Shown in pieces: positions 38,397 through 46,535 of a stretch of DNA of 64,000 nucleotides. A program made the translations under genes and the position numbers. The stretch's first letter is position 1. Each line of letters opens with the position of its first letter. The notes beneath the pieces were generated by a model. It did no database searches, had not been told where the DNA came from, and saw only the letters and a program-made list of their open reading frames with translations. The DNA is taken from positions 1 through 64,000 of the forward strand of contig DATIBC010000057.1 of NCBI GenBank assembly GCA_035457725.1, read 5' to 3'. Source of the DNA: DATFES01 sp035457725 (GTDB taxonomy: Bacteria > Pseudomonadota > Alphaproteobacteria > CACIAM-22H2).

Positions 38397-39653
38397 TCAC
38401 GCAGGTGAATATAGCGCCTTTACCTCATTGGATAGCGCTTCGTCCGGAGCCTCCAGTCGCCGACGGCATACGATCTCGGCGCGTCGGCTAATGCTCAAAC
38501 TTGCGTCGTCGACGCGGCCGAAATTGTCGCCCTTCTCCTTGGTCGCGACCGCGCGTTTGAACCAGTCGATCGCGAGGTCGAACCGGCCGAGCATCGACAA
38601 GCAGTATCCCACTTGGTGCAGGCTGCTACCGACGCTTTCGTAGTCGATCCGACCGTGCGCATCGCCGCGCTCGCTCGCCTCGACGGCGCGCTCGAACCAT
38701 GGCCGCGCCGACTCGAATTGCTGGGCCGACGACAGGCAGCAACCGATCAAATGAAAGGTGCAGCCCAAGCCCTCGTAATCGATCCGGCCGTCCAAGTCGC
38801 CCGCTTCCGCGGCGGCTATGGCGCTTTCGAGCCACGGCCGGCCAGCGTCGATTTGCCCGGCCGCCGACAAGCAATAGCCAACCTGGTGCATGCTTCTTCC
38901 CAGGCTGGCACGATTGACCCGGCCGTTGACATCGCCTTTCTCGGCCGCCGCGACCGCGCGCTCGAACCAGGGGCGAGCTGCATCGAACTGCCGAACAGCC
39001 GATAAGCAATACCCAACTTGGTGCAGGCTGCTGCCCAGGCTTTCGTAATCGACGCGTCCGGCGGCGTCGCCTTTTTCTGCGGCGGCGACCGAGTATTCGA
39101 ACCACGCGCGGGCTGTGTCAAATTTACCTGCGGCGGACAAACAATATCCAGCTTGATGCAAGCTGCGGCCGAGGCTTTCGTAATCGACGCGACCGATTGT
39201 GTCGCCCTTTTCCTTCGCTGCGGCGGCGCGTTCGAACCAGGTGAGGGCCGTCTCGAACTGCCCGATCGCCAGCAAGCATTCGCCCACCTGGTGCTGGCTA
39301 GCGCCGACGCTCTCGTAATCGACGCGGTCGATCCCGGGGCCTTGCTCTTTGCTGCCAGCCGCGCGCTCGAACCATGTTTGCGCAGACTGGAACTGTCCGA
39401 CGGAAAATAGGCAACGGCCCACTTCGTGAAGGCGTCTCCCCGTATCGTCGTCGAGCGGCGCGCCATCGGCCGAATGCCCTTGCAGGGCCGCCGGCGCGTC
39501 GGCGGAAACGGTCGCGTCGCTCGCCTCGATCGCGGAATCATCCTCACGCGCATCGTTCGACGATTTCGACGCGGCGTCCTCGGGCCGAAGGAAAACGTCG
39601 TCGGCGCGGCCCTGCGTCTCGTCGGGCGGGACGGTCGAAACCGGAAGTCCCAT
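38397..39653 (-). CDS. Repeat protein of seven 45-residue TPR-like units
   Basis: The 418-residue protein has a polar, acidic N-terminal 65 residues. Seven back-to-back units of exactly 45 residues follow (66-380), then an eighth degenerate partial unit. Each unit carries an HQVGYCLSAAGQFDAARPWF-type core (x marks variation between copies) and an ERAVAAAEKGD-type second helix, joined by a GRVDYESLGSS-type linker. The helix pair is TPR/Sel1-like, but the period is 45 rather than 34 or 36. No signal peptide or enzyme domain is seen, so it is likely a protein-binding solenoid. It stands alone between unrelated genes. Confidence 0.8.
   Translation of the reverse strand: MGLPVSTVPPDETQGRADDVFLRPEDAASKSSNDAREDDSAIEASDATVSADAPAALQGHSADGAPLDDDTGRRLHEVGRCLFSVGQFQSAQTWFERAAGSKEQGPGIDRVDYESVGASQHQVGECLLAIGQFETALTWFERAAAAKEKGDTIGRVDYESLGRSLHQAGYCLSAAGKFDTARAWFEYSVAAAEKGDAAGRVDYESLGSSLHQVGYCLSAVRQFDAARPWFERAVAAAEKGDVNGRVNRASLGRSMHQVGYCLSAAGQIDAGRPWLESAIAAAEAGDLDGRIDYEGLGCTFHLIGCCLSSAQQFESARPWFERAVEASERGDAHGRIDYESVGSSLHQVGYCLSMLGRFDLAIDWFKRAVATKEKGDNFGRVDDASLSISRRAEIVCRRRLEAPDEALSNEVKALYSPA
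38514..39458 (-). repeat. Seven tandem 135-bp coding repeats
   Basis: Seven copies of a 135-bp unit encode the 45-residue repeats of the protein at 38397-39653. Copies are diverged but register-perfect: the conserved (V/I)DYES or VNRAS start recurs at residues 111, 156, 201, 246, 291, 336 and 381 with no insertions or deletions between copies. Confidence 0.9.
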
Positions 39654-39922
39654 GGCGTGCCCCGCTTGTTTGATTCAGGCGTAGTTGCGATTAGCTGCAT
39701 ACTGCGACCATATGTTGAATAAACGGTAAAGATGTAAAGACGACGCAGCTAATTTATCGACAGTTGTCGTAATTCAAGTCGCGAATACGACAACCGTAGG
39801 ATCAGCACGGACTCGATCACGCGCAGGTGTGGTAACGCCGTAATCTCCATTCAAGGGATCGGCACAACATCAACCCATTACGGGTGAGGCAGCTTTTGGT
39901 GGGCGGACGAAGGTCCGCCGAA

Positions 39923-41095
39923 CTACGTGCCTCGCGCGCCCCGCCACTTCGCCAGCCGCCTGACCGCCTCGGCCATCTCCTCGGTGGTGCCGGCGAAGGA
40001 AAAGCGCACGAAAGCGCGGCCGCGCCCCTGGTCGAAGTCGGTGCCGGGCGTTGCCGCCACGCCCGCCTCGTCGAGCATGCGGCGGCAGAGTTCTTCGCTG
40101 TCGTTGGTCATGTGCGCCACGTCGGCATAGAGATAGAACGCGCCGTCGGCGGGCGCGAAGCGATCGAACCCGGCCTTGGGCAATTCGGCCAGCAATAGAT
40201 CGCGGTTGGCGCGATAACGGGCGACGTTGGCGTCGAGTTCGTCCGCGGCGTCGAAGGCAGCCAGTGCCGCAAGCTGCGAGAGGCCTGGCGGCGAGATGTA
40301 GAAGTTCTGCGCCAGCACTTCGACCGCGCGCAGCAGATCCTCGGGCACCACCATCCAACCGAGGCGCCAACCGGTCATCGAGTAGTATTTCGAGAAGCTG
40401 TTGATGACGATGGCGTGCGCGCTGTGCGCCAGCGCCGTCGTCTCTTTCATGCCGTAGGTGATGCCGTGATAGATTTCGTCGGAGATCAATCGCACGCCAC
40501 GCGTTTCCGACCACGCGCAAAGCGCCGCGAGATCGCCAGGCGCCAACATGCTGCCGGTCGGATTGGCCGGGCTCGCGACGATCAGGCCCGCCAGCGGTCC
40601 AGGCGCGCCGTCGAGCAGCGCGGGCGTCGGCTGGAAGCGCGTGGCCGGCGTCGCCGCGATCGGTACCGTCGTTACATCGAGCGCCTGCAGGATATTGCGA
40701 TACGCAGGATAGCCCGGCTCGGCGAACGCCACGCGATCACCGGCATCAAAGGCGGCGAGGAACGCCAGGAGGAACGCCGCCGATGAACCGGTCGTGACGA
40801 CGATGCGCGCCGGATCGACTTCCGCGCCGTATCGGGCGTGATAATGCGTGGCGATACGCTGGCGCAAACGCGCGATGCCGAGCGATTCGGTGTATCCGAT
40901 GCGCTCGCTGGCGAGCGCCGCCGCCGCCGCCTCGCGCACCGCTTTCGGCGCCGGAGTGCCCGGCTGGCCGACTTCGAGATGAATCGCACGTTCATCGGCG
41001 GTTTTCGCCCGCGCGTCGCGCTCGACCGCGGCTCGGACGAAATCCATGACGATGAAGGGCGCGATTTGCGCGCGGCGCGACGCTTTGAAAGTCAT
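39923..41095 (-). CDS. Class I/II pyridoxal-phosphate aminotransferase
   Basis: From ATG 41095 the protein has 390 residues with the aspartate-aminotransferase fold. It shows EVGQPGTPAP at the start, SPANPTGSM, the DEIYHGI block, and the PLP lysine in NSFSKYYSMTGWRLGW. The C-terminus has VRFSFAGTTEEM. The pattern resembles alphaproteobacterial aspartate/alanine-type transferases of unassigned substrate. It is 28 bp downstream of the gamma-glutamyltransferase-like gene and probably co-transcribed with it. An upstream in-frame ATG (41167) overlaps that gene and is less likely. Confidence 0.9.
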   Translation of the reverse strand: MTFKASRRAQIAPFIVMDFVRAAVERDARAKTADERAIHLEVGQPGTPAPKAVREAAAAALASERIGYTESLGIARLRQRIATHYHARYGAEVDPARIVVTTGSSAAFLLAFLAAFDAGDRVAFAEPGYPAYRNILQALDVTTVPIAATPATRFQPTPALLDGAPGPLAGLIVASPANPTGSMLAPGDLAALCAWSETRGVRLISDEIYHGITYGMKETTALAHSAHAIVINSFSKYYSMTGWRLGWMVVPEDLLRAVEVLAQNFYISPPGLSQLAALAAFDAADELDANVARYRANRDLLLAELPKAGFDRFAPADGAFYLYADVAHMTNDSEELCRRMLDEAGVAATPGTDFDQGRGRAFVRFSFAGTTEEMAEAVRRLAKWRGARGT

Positions 41096-41123
41096 CGCTG
41101 CGCGCCGGCCGTTGGGTCGGCGC

Positions 41124-42764
41124 TCACAGGTTTCCAGCCGCGTAGCCGAAGCCGCGGCGGTCGGCACGAAAGGCGCAGCGCCCCGGCGCCGCCGTCAGTC
41201 CGTCGGGGCAGTGGATGGCGTTGACGCGGCCGAGCGCCGGCGCGGTTTCGATACGGTAGCCGCGCGGCACCAACCCGCCGTCGGCCCGTTCGACCAGAGC
41301 GATATCGGGTATGCCCGAATAATGTACGCGCGGCGCGGCCATCGCCTCCTCCAGTGGACGCGTATCGACCATCGCCCGTAGCATCGTATGCACCAGCGCC
41401 CCCGCCGCGGCCTCTCCGCCGCTCGACGATGCGGCGAAGACGAGCTGCCCCGCCGTTCCCCGCACGCCAACCACCGGCGCCAAGACCTGTGGGCCGATGC
41501 CGTCGGCCTCGGGCGAGGATGCGGGGACGAAACCGAGCCCCGGCAACAACTGCCCGGCGCCGAAAGGCCTGTGGAGGGAGACCGCGCAGGCGACCGCGCC
41601 GCCTGCGTTGTCGGCGACGACGAAGCTGGTCGACGGCGAGCGGCCCGGGGGCTGTGGCGGGTTGGCGCGCAGTGCCGCCGGCGCGGCGCGCCGCCCCGAT
41701 TCATAATCAGCCATCATGGTTTCGGCCCGACGCTCGCTGACCAATTCGCCAATCGCGCCGGCGACGGTAAGATCGGCGCGTTGCCAACGATCGCGCGCCG
41801 CCATGACGCGGAGGCTCGCCGCCGCGAACATGTGGGCGCGCTCGTCCTCGGGGGCGCGGCGCCAGCGCGGCTCGAGCACGCGCCAGAGTTGGGCCTCCAG
41901 CAGGCCGGAAGTCGCCGGCGGCGGCGCGAAGTGCAGCGCCAAATCGCCCCACCGCAGCGTGATCGAAGCGCGCCAATCAGGCGCCGCGTCGCGCAAGTCG
42001 TCGATGTCGATACGGCCGCCGATCGACGCCGTCGTTTCGACAAAGCGGCCGCCAAGCGGCCCGCCATGGAGATCGCCGGGTCCGCGAAGGCGCAGCGCGG
42101 CGAGGGTACCGGCAAGCTCGGGCTGGATCAGCCGATCGCCTTCGTCGAGCAGCGAGCCGTCGGCTCGCGTCAGCAAGCGGCGTAGGCCCGGATCTTGAAA
42201 CGTCGTCGCCGGCAATGCCGCGAGTTCGCGGGCCAGCGCCCGCGACACCGGCGCCCCGTCGCGGGCCATGCTCTCCGCTGGCGCCACGATTTGCGGCCAA
42301 CGCAGCCTCCCATACTTCGCTTGCAGGGCGAACATCCCGCGCGCGTTCATGGGCAGGGCGACCGCGCCGCCCTCCTCGGGCGCGCGCGCCGCGAAGTCGA
42401 GCGCCTCGGTGCGATTGACCACCGGATCGTAGACGACGCACATGCCGCCGCCGCCGAGTCCGGCCGAATTCGGCAATGTGACGGCGAGCACGAAATACAT
42501 AGCCGCCGCGGCGTCGGCGGCGCTGCCGCCGTTTTCGAGTATGATGTGGCCGATGCGCGCCGCTTGCGGCTCGTCGGCGACCGCGCCGCCGGCGAAGTTG
42601 GCCGGGGCAGTGGCCGTGGCGGTACCGCGCGAGCACGCCGAAAGTGCGAGCGCCGCAATCGCCGCGATGACCGCAACGGTCACAGGGGCAGCCGATTGAC
42701 GGGGACTGTCGCGATGCCTACGTTTTACAAGGAAAAATGGAATTCGCGACGTGTTGAAGCGCAT
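41124..42764 (-). CDS. Divergent gamma-glutamyltransferase-family lipoprotein
   Basis: The 546-residue frame has the GGT fold order: GHIILENGGSAADAAAAMYF, LPNSAGLGGGGMC and, at the usual autocleavage point, SPSTSFVVADNAGGA. By alignment by eye the nucleophile Thr of classical TTH(F/Y) is Ser378 here, and the substrate-binding Arg of DFRE is Ala125 (DFAARAP). The lid/loop motif with NN..DF is not visible. A hydrophobic stretch ending LSAC (Cys44) suggests a lipoprotein signal. The ATG 42764 overlaps bepA by 14 bp; GTG 42683 is an alternative start. Confidence 0.8.
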   Translation of the reverse strand: MRFNTSRIPFFLVKRRHRDSPRQSAAPVTVAVIAAIAALALSACSRGTATATAPANFAGGAVADEPQAARIGHIILENGGSAADAAAAMYFVLAVTLPNSAGLGGGGMCVVYDPVVNRTEALDFAARAPEEGGAVALPMNARGMFALQAKYGRLRWPQIVAPAESMARDGAPVSRALARELAALPATTFQDPGLRRLLTRADGSLLDEGDRLIQPELAGTLAALRLRGPGDLHGGPLGGRFVETTASIGGRIDIDDLRDAAPDWRASITLRWGDLALHFAPPPATSGLLEAQLWRVLEPRWRRAPEDERAHMFAAASLRVMAARDRWQRADLTVAGAIGELVSERRAETMMADYESGRRAAPAALRANPPQPPGRSPSTSFVVADNAGGAVACAVSLHRPFGAGQLLPGLGFVPASSPEADGIGPQVLAPVVGVRGTAGQLVFAASSSGGEAAAGALVHTMLRAMVDTRPLEEAMAAPRVHYSGIPDIALVERADGGLVPRGYRIETAPALGRVNAIHCPDGLTAAPGRCAFRADRRGFGYAAGNL

Positions 42765-44097
42765 TTCTTACCTGGCGACCAATGTTGTCGTCACGCTCGC
42801 GCTTGCGTTGCCGCCTGCCGAGGCGCAGCAGCGGCGAATCACGTTCGTTCGCGACGCGGAGATCGAAAATACCATCCGCGCCTTCGCCACGCCACTTTTC
42901 GGGGCGGCCGGCCTCGATCCGGCGGCGACCCAGGTCCATTTGGTCAACGACCCGTCGCTCAACGCCTTCGTCGCCAACGGCCTCAATATGTTCATCAATA
43001 CGGGGCTTCTGGCGCGCTCGGAGAACGCCGGCCAGGTGATCGGCGTGATCGCGCATGAAACCGGCCACATCATGGGCGGCCATCTGGCGCGCCTGCGCGA
43101 AGGATTGAAGGGCGCGCTCGCCGAATCGATCGTCGCCCTGGTGCTTGGCGCCGCCGCGGCGGTCGCCTCGGGTCGCCCCGACGCCGGGGCGGCGGTGATC
43201 GCCGGCGGGCTGCAGAGCGCCGAGCGCGGCATACTTCGCTACAATCGCGAGCTCGAAAGTTCCGCCGACCAGTCGGCGATCAATCTGCTCGACCGCACCG
43301 GCCAGTCGGCGCAGGGATTGGCCGAGTTTCTCGATATCCTCGCCGATCAGGAGCTGTTGACCGAGAATCGTCAGGATCCTTACGTTCGCACCCATCCGAT
43401 CAGTCGCGAGCGCGTCGAGTTCGTCCGCAACCACGTCGCGCAATCCCGCTATTCGAACGTCCCCCCGAAACGCGAATTCGTCGAAATGCACGCCCGCATG
43501 CGCGCCAAGCTCCATGGCTATATCGATCCGCCGCGCGCGCTGAGGCTCTATCCCGAGACCAACAATGCGCTCGAGGCACGCTATGCGCGGGCCATGGCCT
43601 ACTCGCGCCAGCCCGATTACCCACGCGCCTTGGCGCAGATGGATTCGCTGATCGCCGAGCGGCCGAACGACGCCTATTTCATCGAAACCAAGGGGCAGAT
43701 TCTGTTCGAAGCCGGAAGGCCCGCGGAAGCGCTGCCGCTTTACGAGCGCGCCGCGCAATTGCTCCCCGACGAAGCGCTGATCCGCATCGGTTTGGCCCAG
43801 ACGCAACTTGAGTTCGACGACCCCAAGATGACCAAGGCGGCGATCGCCAACCTCGAGTTGGCGCGGCGGCACGAGAGCGACAACGGCAGTCTGTGGCGTC
43901 TGCTGACCATCGCCTATGGCCGCGATGGACAGCTCGGCATGACCGCATTGGCGCAGGCCGAACGGGCGTTTTTGCAAAACCGCAAGGCCGAGGCGCGGGC
44001 GCATGCCGAGCGCGCCGAGCGCATTCTGCCATCGGGTTCGCCGGCGTGGCTGCGCGCCCAGGATATAAGGCAGGCCGCTCAGCGCGAACGCAACTAA
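42751..44097 (+). CDS. bepA: M48-family metalloprotease, BepA/YfgC-like
   Basis: BepA-type periplasmic proteases oversee assembly or degradation of outer-membrane proteins. The 448-residue protein starts at GTG with a signal peptide (VVVTLALALPPAEA, cleavage after about residue 25). The M48 zinc site is HETGHIMGGH in GVIAHETGHI, with the third ligand in ELESSADQSA. The C-terminal about 190 residues are TPR-like helical repeats (ALARMDSLIAERPND-type). It overlaps the next gene in TAATG, forming an envelope-quality-control unit with the lipoprotein and DsbA-like genes downstream. Confidence 0.92.
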   Translation: MLKRISYLATNVVVTLALALPPAEAQQRRITFVRDAEIENTIRAFATPLFGAAGLDPAATQVHLVNDPSLNAFVANGLNMFINTGLLARSENAGQVIGVIAHETGHIMGGHLARLREGLKGALAESIVALVLGAAAAVASGRPDAGAAVIAGGLQSAERGILRYNRELESSADQSAINLLDRTGQSAQGLAEFLDILADQELLTENRQDPYVRTHPISRERVEFVRNHVAQSRYSNVPPKREFVEMHARMRAKLHGYIDPPRALRLYPETNNALEARYARAMAYSRQPDYPRALAQMDSLIAERPNDAYFIETKGQILFEAGRPAEALPLYERAAQLLPDEALIRIGLAQTQLEFDDPKMTKAAIANLELARRHESDNGSLWRLLTIAYGRDGQLGMTALAQAERAFLQNRKAEARAHAERAERILPSGSPAWLRAQDIRQAAQRERN

Positions 44098-44867
44098 TGG
44101 CGCGCGCGAAGTTCCTGGCGATCGTCCTTCTGCTCGCCCAATCGATCCTCGCTTGCTCGCCGACCACCGAAACTTCGCCGCCTGCCGCGTCCGAAGGCAC
44201 CGCGTTGCGCCGCAGCGGCGAAACGATCATCGTCTTTCAGCCGAGTGTCGACTTCAGTGGCGCAACGCCGATCGCGCCGTGGCGCGTCGCAGCCGAACCA
44301 CCGCAAGCGGGCGGATTCGCTCTCGCCGATCTCGAGCGGCATGGAGTGCTTCGCGTCGACGCTTCCAGCGGCGCGCTGCTGGTGCGAACCGTGCGCGCCC
44401 CGCTCGCGGCCAATCCCAAGCTTCGCTGGGCTTGGTATCTCGAACCGAGCCATTTCGGCGGCGGCGCCGGGCTAGGCCTCGATCGCGGGTTGCGGATCGA
44501 GATCGGCTTTTCTGACGGCGCGCCGTCGTCGTGGTCCGCCTCGGGCGATCTGCCGCCGCACGATCGCCGAGTTGATATCGCGCTGGCCGGCGTCGGCGCG
44601 CCGAACGCCGAATTCGCCAGCCATTCGCTTTACGCGGTTTCGGACAAGGGCGTCCGGCGTACGCTTATCCCGGCTTCCGGCGAAGCCGCCGGCCGATGGC
44701 GGATCGAGGAGGTCGATCTGGCAGCCCTGCATCGCGCGCTTTGGCCGTCGCGCAAGGCCGACGGCGCAATCGTCGAATATATCGCCGTTGGCGGCATGCC
44801 CGGTACCTTGCCTTCGGGCGTGCCGCCAACGGTCGGGTATATCTCGGAGATTTTACTGACGCCGTGA
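44097..44867 (+). CDS. DUF3047-like lipoprotein
   Basis: From the ATG at 44097, which overlaps the bepA stop (TAATG), the protein has 256 residues. It starts with a lipoprotein-type signal MARAKFLAIVLLLAQSILAC. The body has the pattern of DUF3047 proteins (LRWAWYLEPSHFGGGAG, AGRWRIEEVDLAALHRALW, YISEIL), beta-rich with no catalytic motif. Function is unknown. Translational coupling to bepA suggests a role in the same envelope process (inference). Confidence 0.65.
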   Translation: MARAKFLAIVLLLAQSILACSPTTETSPPAASEGTALRRSGETIIVFQPSVDFSGATPIAPWRVAAEPPQAGGFALADLERHGVLRVDASSGALLVRTVRAPLAANPKLRWAWYLEPSHFGGGAGLGLDRGLRIEIGFSDGAPSSWSASGDLPPHDRRVDIALAGVGAPNAEFASHSLYAVSDKGVRRTLIPASGEAAGRWRIEEVDLAALHRALWPSRKADGAIVEYIAVGGMPGTLPSGVPPTVGYISEILLTP

Positions 44868-44981
44868 GCCGTGCCGGCTTGTCGGCGCGCATTCGTTATC
44901 GGACAATTAACCAAACTCGGCAAAGCTGAGGTTAACTGTGCGGCGCCGCCGCCGCTCCTCTCCACGGATAAGGGATCTCCT

Positions 44982-45758
44982 GTGATCGTTCTTCGACGCC
45001 TCGCCATTCTGTCCGCGCTCGCCATGGCCCTCACGGTGCCGGGGCTAGCGCTGGCGCAGCAATCGACTCCACCCCAATCCACTCGCCCTGCCGGAATGAG
45101 CCCGGCGGAAGTCGAGCGCATCGAGCAGGTGATCCGCGAGTATCTGTTGCGCAATCCGGAAGTGATCATCGAGGCGGTGCAGGGACTCGAACGCCGGCAG
45201 CGCGCCGACGCCCAGAAACAGGCGCAAGCGCAGATCGCGCAACGCAAGGACGATCTGCTCAACGATCCCGACTCGCCGGTGGCAGGCAATCCCAATGGCG
45301 ACGTGACGCTGGTCGAGTTCTTCGATTATCGTTGCCCATACTGCAAGCAGGTCGCACCGGCGATCTTCCAGCTCATCAAGGAAGACAAGAAGTTGCGCCT
45401 GGTGCTGAAGGAATTCCCGATCCTCGGCCCCGAATCGGTGGCCGCGGCGCGCGCCGCTCTGGCCGCCAGGCTACAGGGCAAGTATCTCGAAATGCATCAC
45501 GCCCTGATGCGGATGCGCGGCAATTTCAGCCTTGAAGCAATTCTCAAGGCAGCGGAGGAATCCGGCATCGACGGCGCCAGGCTCAGGATCGATATGGAGA
45601 GCGACGGCGTAAAGAAGCAGATCGAGAAGACTTACGAGCTCGGTCGTGCGCTGAGCATCAACGGCACGCCGGCCTTCGTAATCGGCGATCGGATAATCCC
45701 TGGCGCGGTCGATATCGAGACGTTGAAGACGCTGATCCGCCAGGCGCGCCAGGGCTGA
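44982..45758 (+). CDS. DsbA-family thiol-disulfide oxidoreductase
   Basis: From GTG 44982 (AAGGGA seven bases upstream) the 258-residue protein has a signal peptide (LSALAMALTVPGLALAQ). A helical N-terminal arm follows (EQVIREYLLRNPEVIIEAVQ), then a DsbA-type thioredoxin fold with the active site CPYC in FFDYRCPYCKQ and the cis-proline loop NGTPAFVIG. The arm is typical of ScsC/Com1-like DsbA relatives, which can oligomerise and act as isomerases. It follows the DUF3047-like gene by about 115 bp and converges on maiA, 3 bp away. Confidence 0.92.
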   Translation: MIVLRRLAILSALAMALTVPGLALAQQSTPPQSTRPAGMSPAEVERIEQVIREYLLRNPEVIIEAVQGLERRQRADAQKQAQAQIAQRKDDLLNDPDSPVAGNPNGDVTLVEFFDYRCPYCKQVAPAIFQLIKEDKKLRLVLKEFPILGPESVAAARAALAARLQGKYLEMHHALMRMRGNFSLEAILKAAEESGIDGARLRIDMESDGVKKQIEKTYELGRALSINGTPAFVIGDRIIPGAVDIETLKTLIRQARQG

Positions 45759-45761
45759 CGC

Positions 45762-46397
45762 TCACTCGGCGTCGGGCTGGTTCTCCGGCCGCGCGCGTTC
45801 GAACGCCGGCAACGCCATGCAGGCGTCGAAAATCCGCATCACCGTCGGGTAGGGATCGAGCGGACTGTCGAGCCGCTTGGCGTTGAAGATCTGCGGCACG
45901 AGGCAGACGTCGGCCAGCCCCGGCTGATCACCGTGGCAGAACCCGCCGGTGCCGGGACGCTGCAACATCTCTTCCAAGGCGGCCAGCCCGAGTGCGATCC
46001 AGTGCCGGTACCAGTCGTCGTGCTGCGCGGTCGTTATGTTCAGCACGTTCTTGAGATACTGCAGCACGCGGAGATTGTTGAGCGGGTGGATGTCGCATGC
46101 AATGGCGAGCGCCAGCGCCCGCACGCGCGCCCGTTCGGGCGCCGTCTTGGGTAGCAAGGGCGGCGACGGATGGGTCTCCTCAAGGTACTCGATGATGGCC
46201 AACGACTGCGTGAGGACGACGGCTCCGTCCTCCAGCGTCGGAACCAGGGCCTGCGGATTGAGTCTGCGATAATCGGCCGCGTTCTGCTCGTCTTTGCGTA
46301 AGTGGCGGAACGCCTGCGCGTACTCGATTCCCTTGAGGTTGAGCGCGATGCGCACTCGGAACGCCGCCGAGGACCGGAAATAACCATGTAATTTCAT
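45762..46397 (-). CDS. maiA: Maleylacetoacetate isomerase (zeta-class GST)
   Basis: MaiA isomerises maleylacetoacetate to fumarylacetoacetate in tyrosine/homogentisate degradation. The 211-residue protein begins MKLHGYFRSSAAFRVRIALN, containing the zeta-class SSxxxRVR(I) active-site motif. It also has NPQALVPTLEDG and the C-terminal GST helical domain with DVCLVPQIFNAKR. The other pathway genes here (FAH-family, hppD) lie 2.8 kb away on the same strand, beyond the GH17-GT2 gene. Confidence 0.93.
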   Translation of the reverse strand: MKLHGYFRSSAAFRVRIALNLKGIEYAQAFRHLRKDEQNAADYRRLNPQALVPTLEDGAVVLTQSLAIIEYLEETHPSPPLLPKTAPERARVRALALAIACDIHPLNNLRVLQYLKNVLNITTAQHDDWYRHWIALGLAALEEMLQRPGTGGFCHGDQPGLADVCLVPQIFNAKRLDSPLDPYPTVMRIFDACMALPAFERARPENQPDAE

Positions 46398-46535
46398 TGG
46401 GTTTCCGCCCGATCTTGAGAACCTAAGACGTCACCTTAGCAGCCCGCCGCATGGCTCGCCACGAAGCGCGGAAATAAGGATCGATTTTGCCGCGTTGTCG
46501 ACTATTGTCGCTGCCACATTGGAAGTCGTCCGGCG

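Noticed and set aside
38514..39458. The 135-bp repeats as a CRISPR or other DNA-level array
   Set aside because: The units are coding, diverged at synonymous and non-synonymous sites, contiguous without spacers, and keep a protein register.
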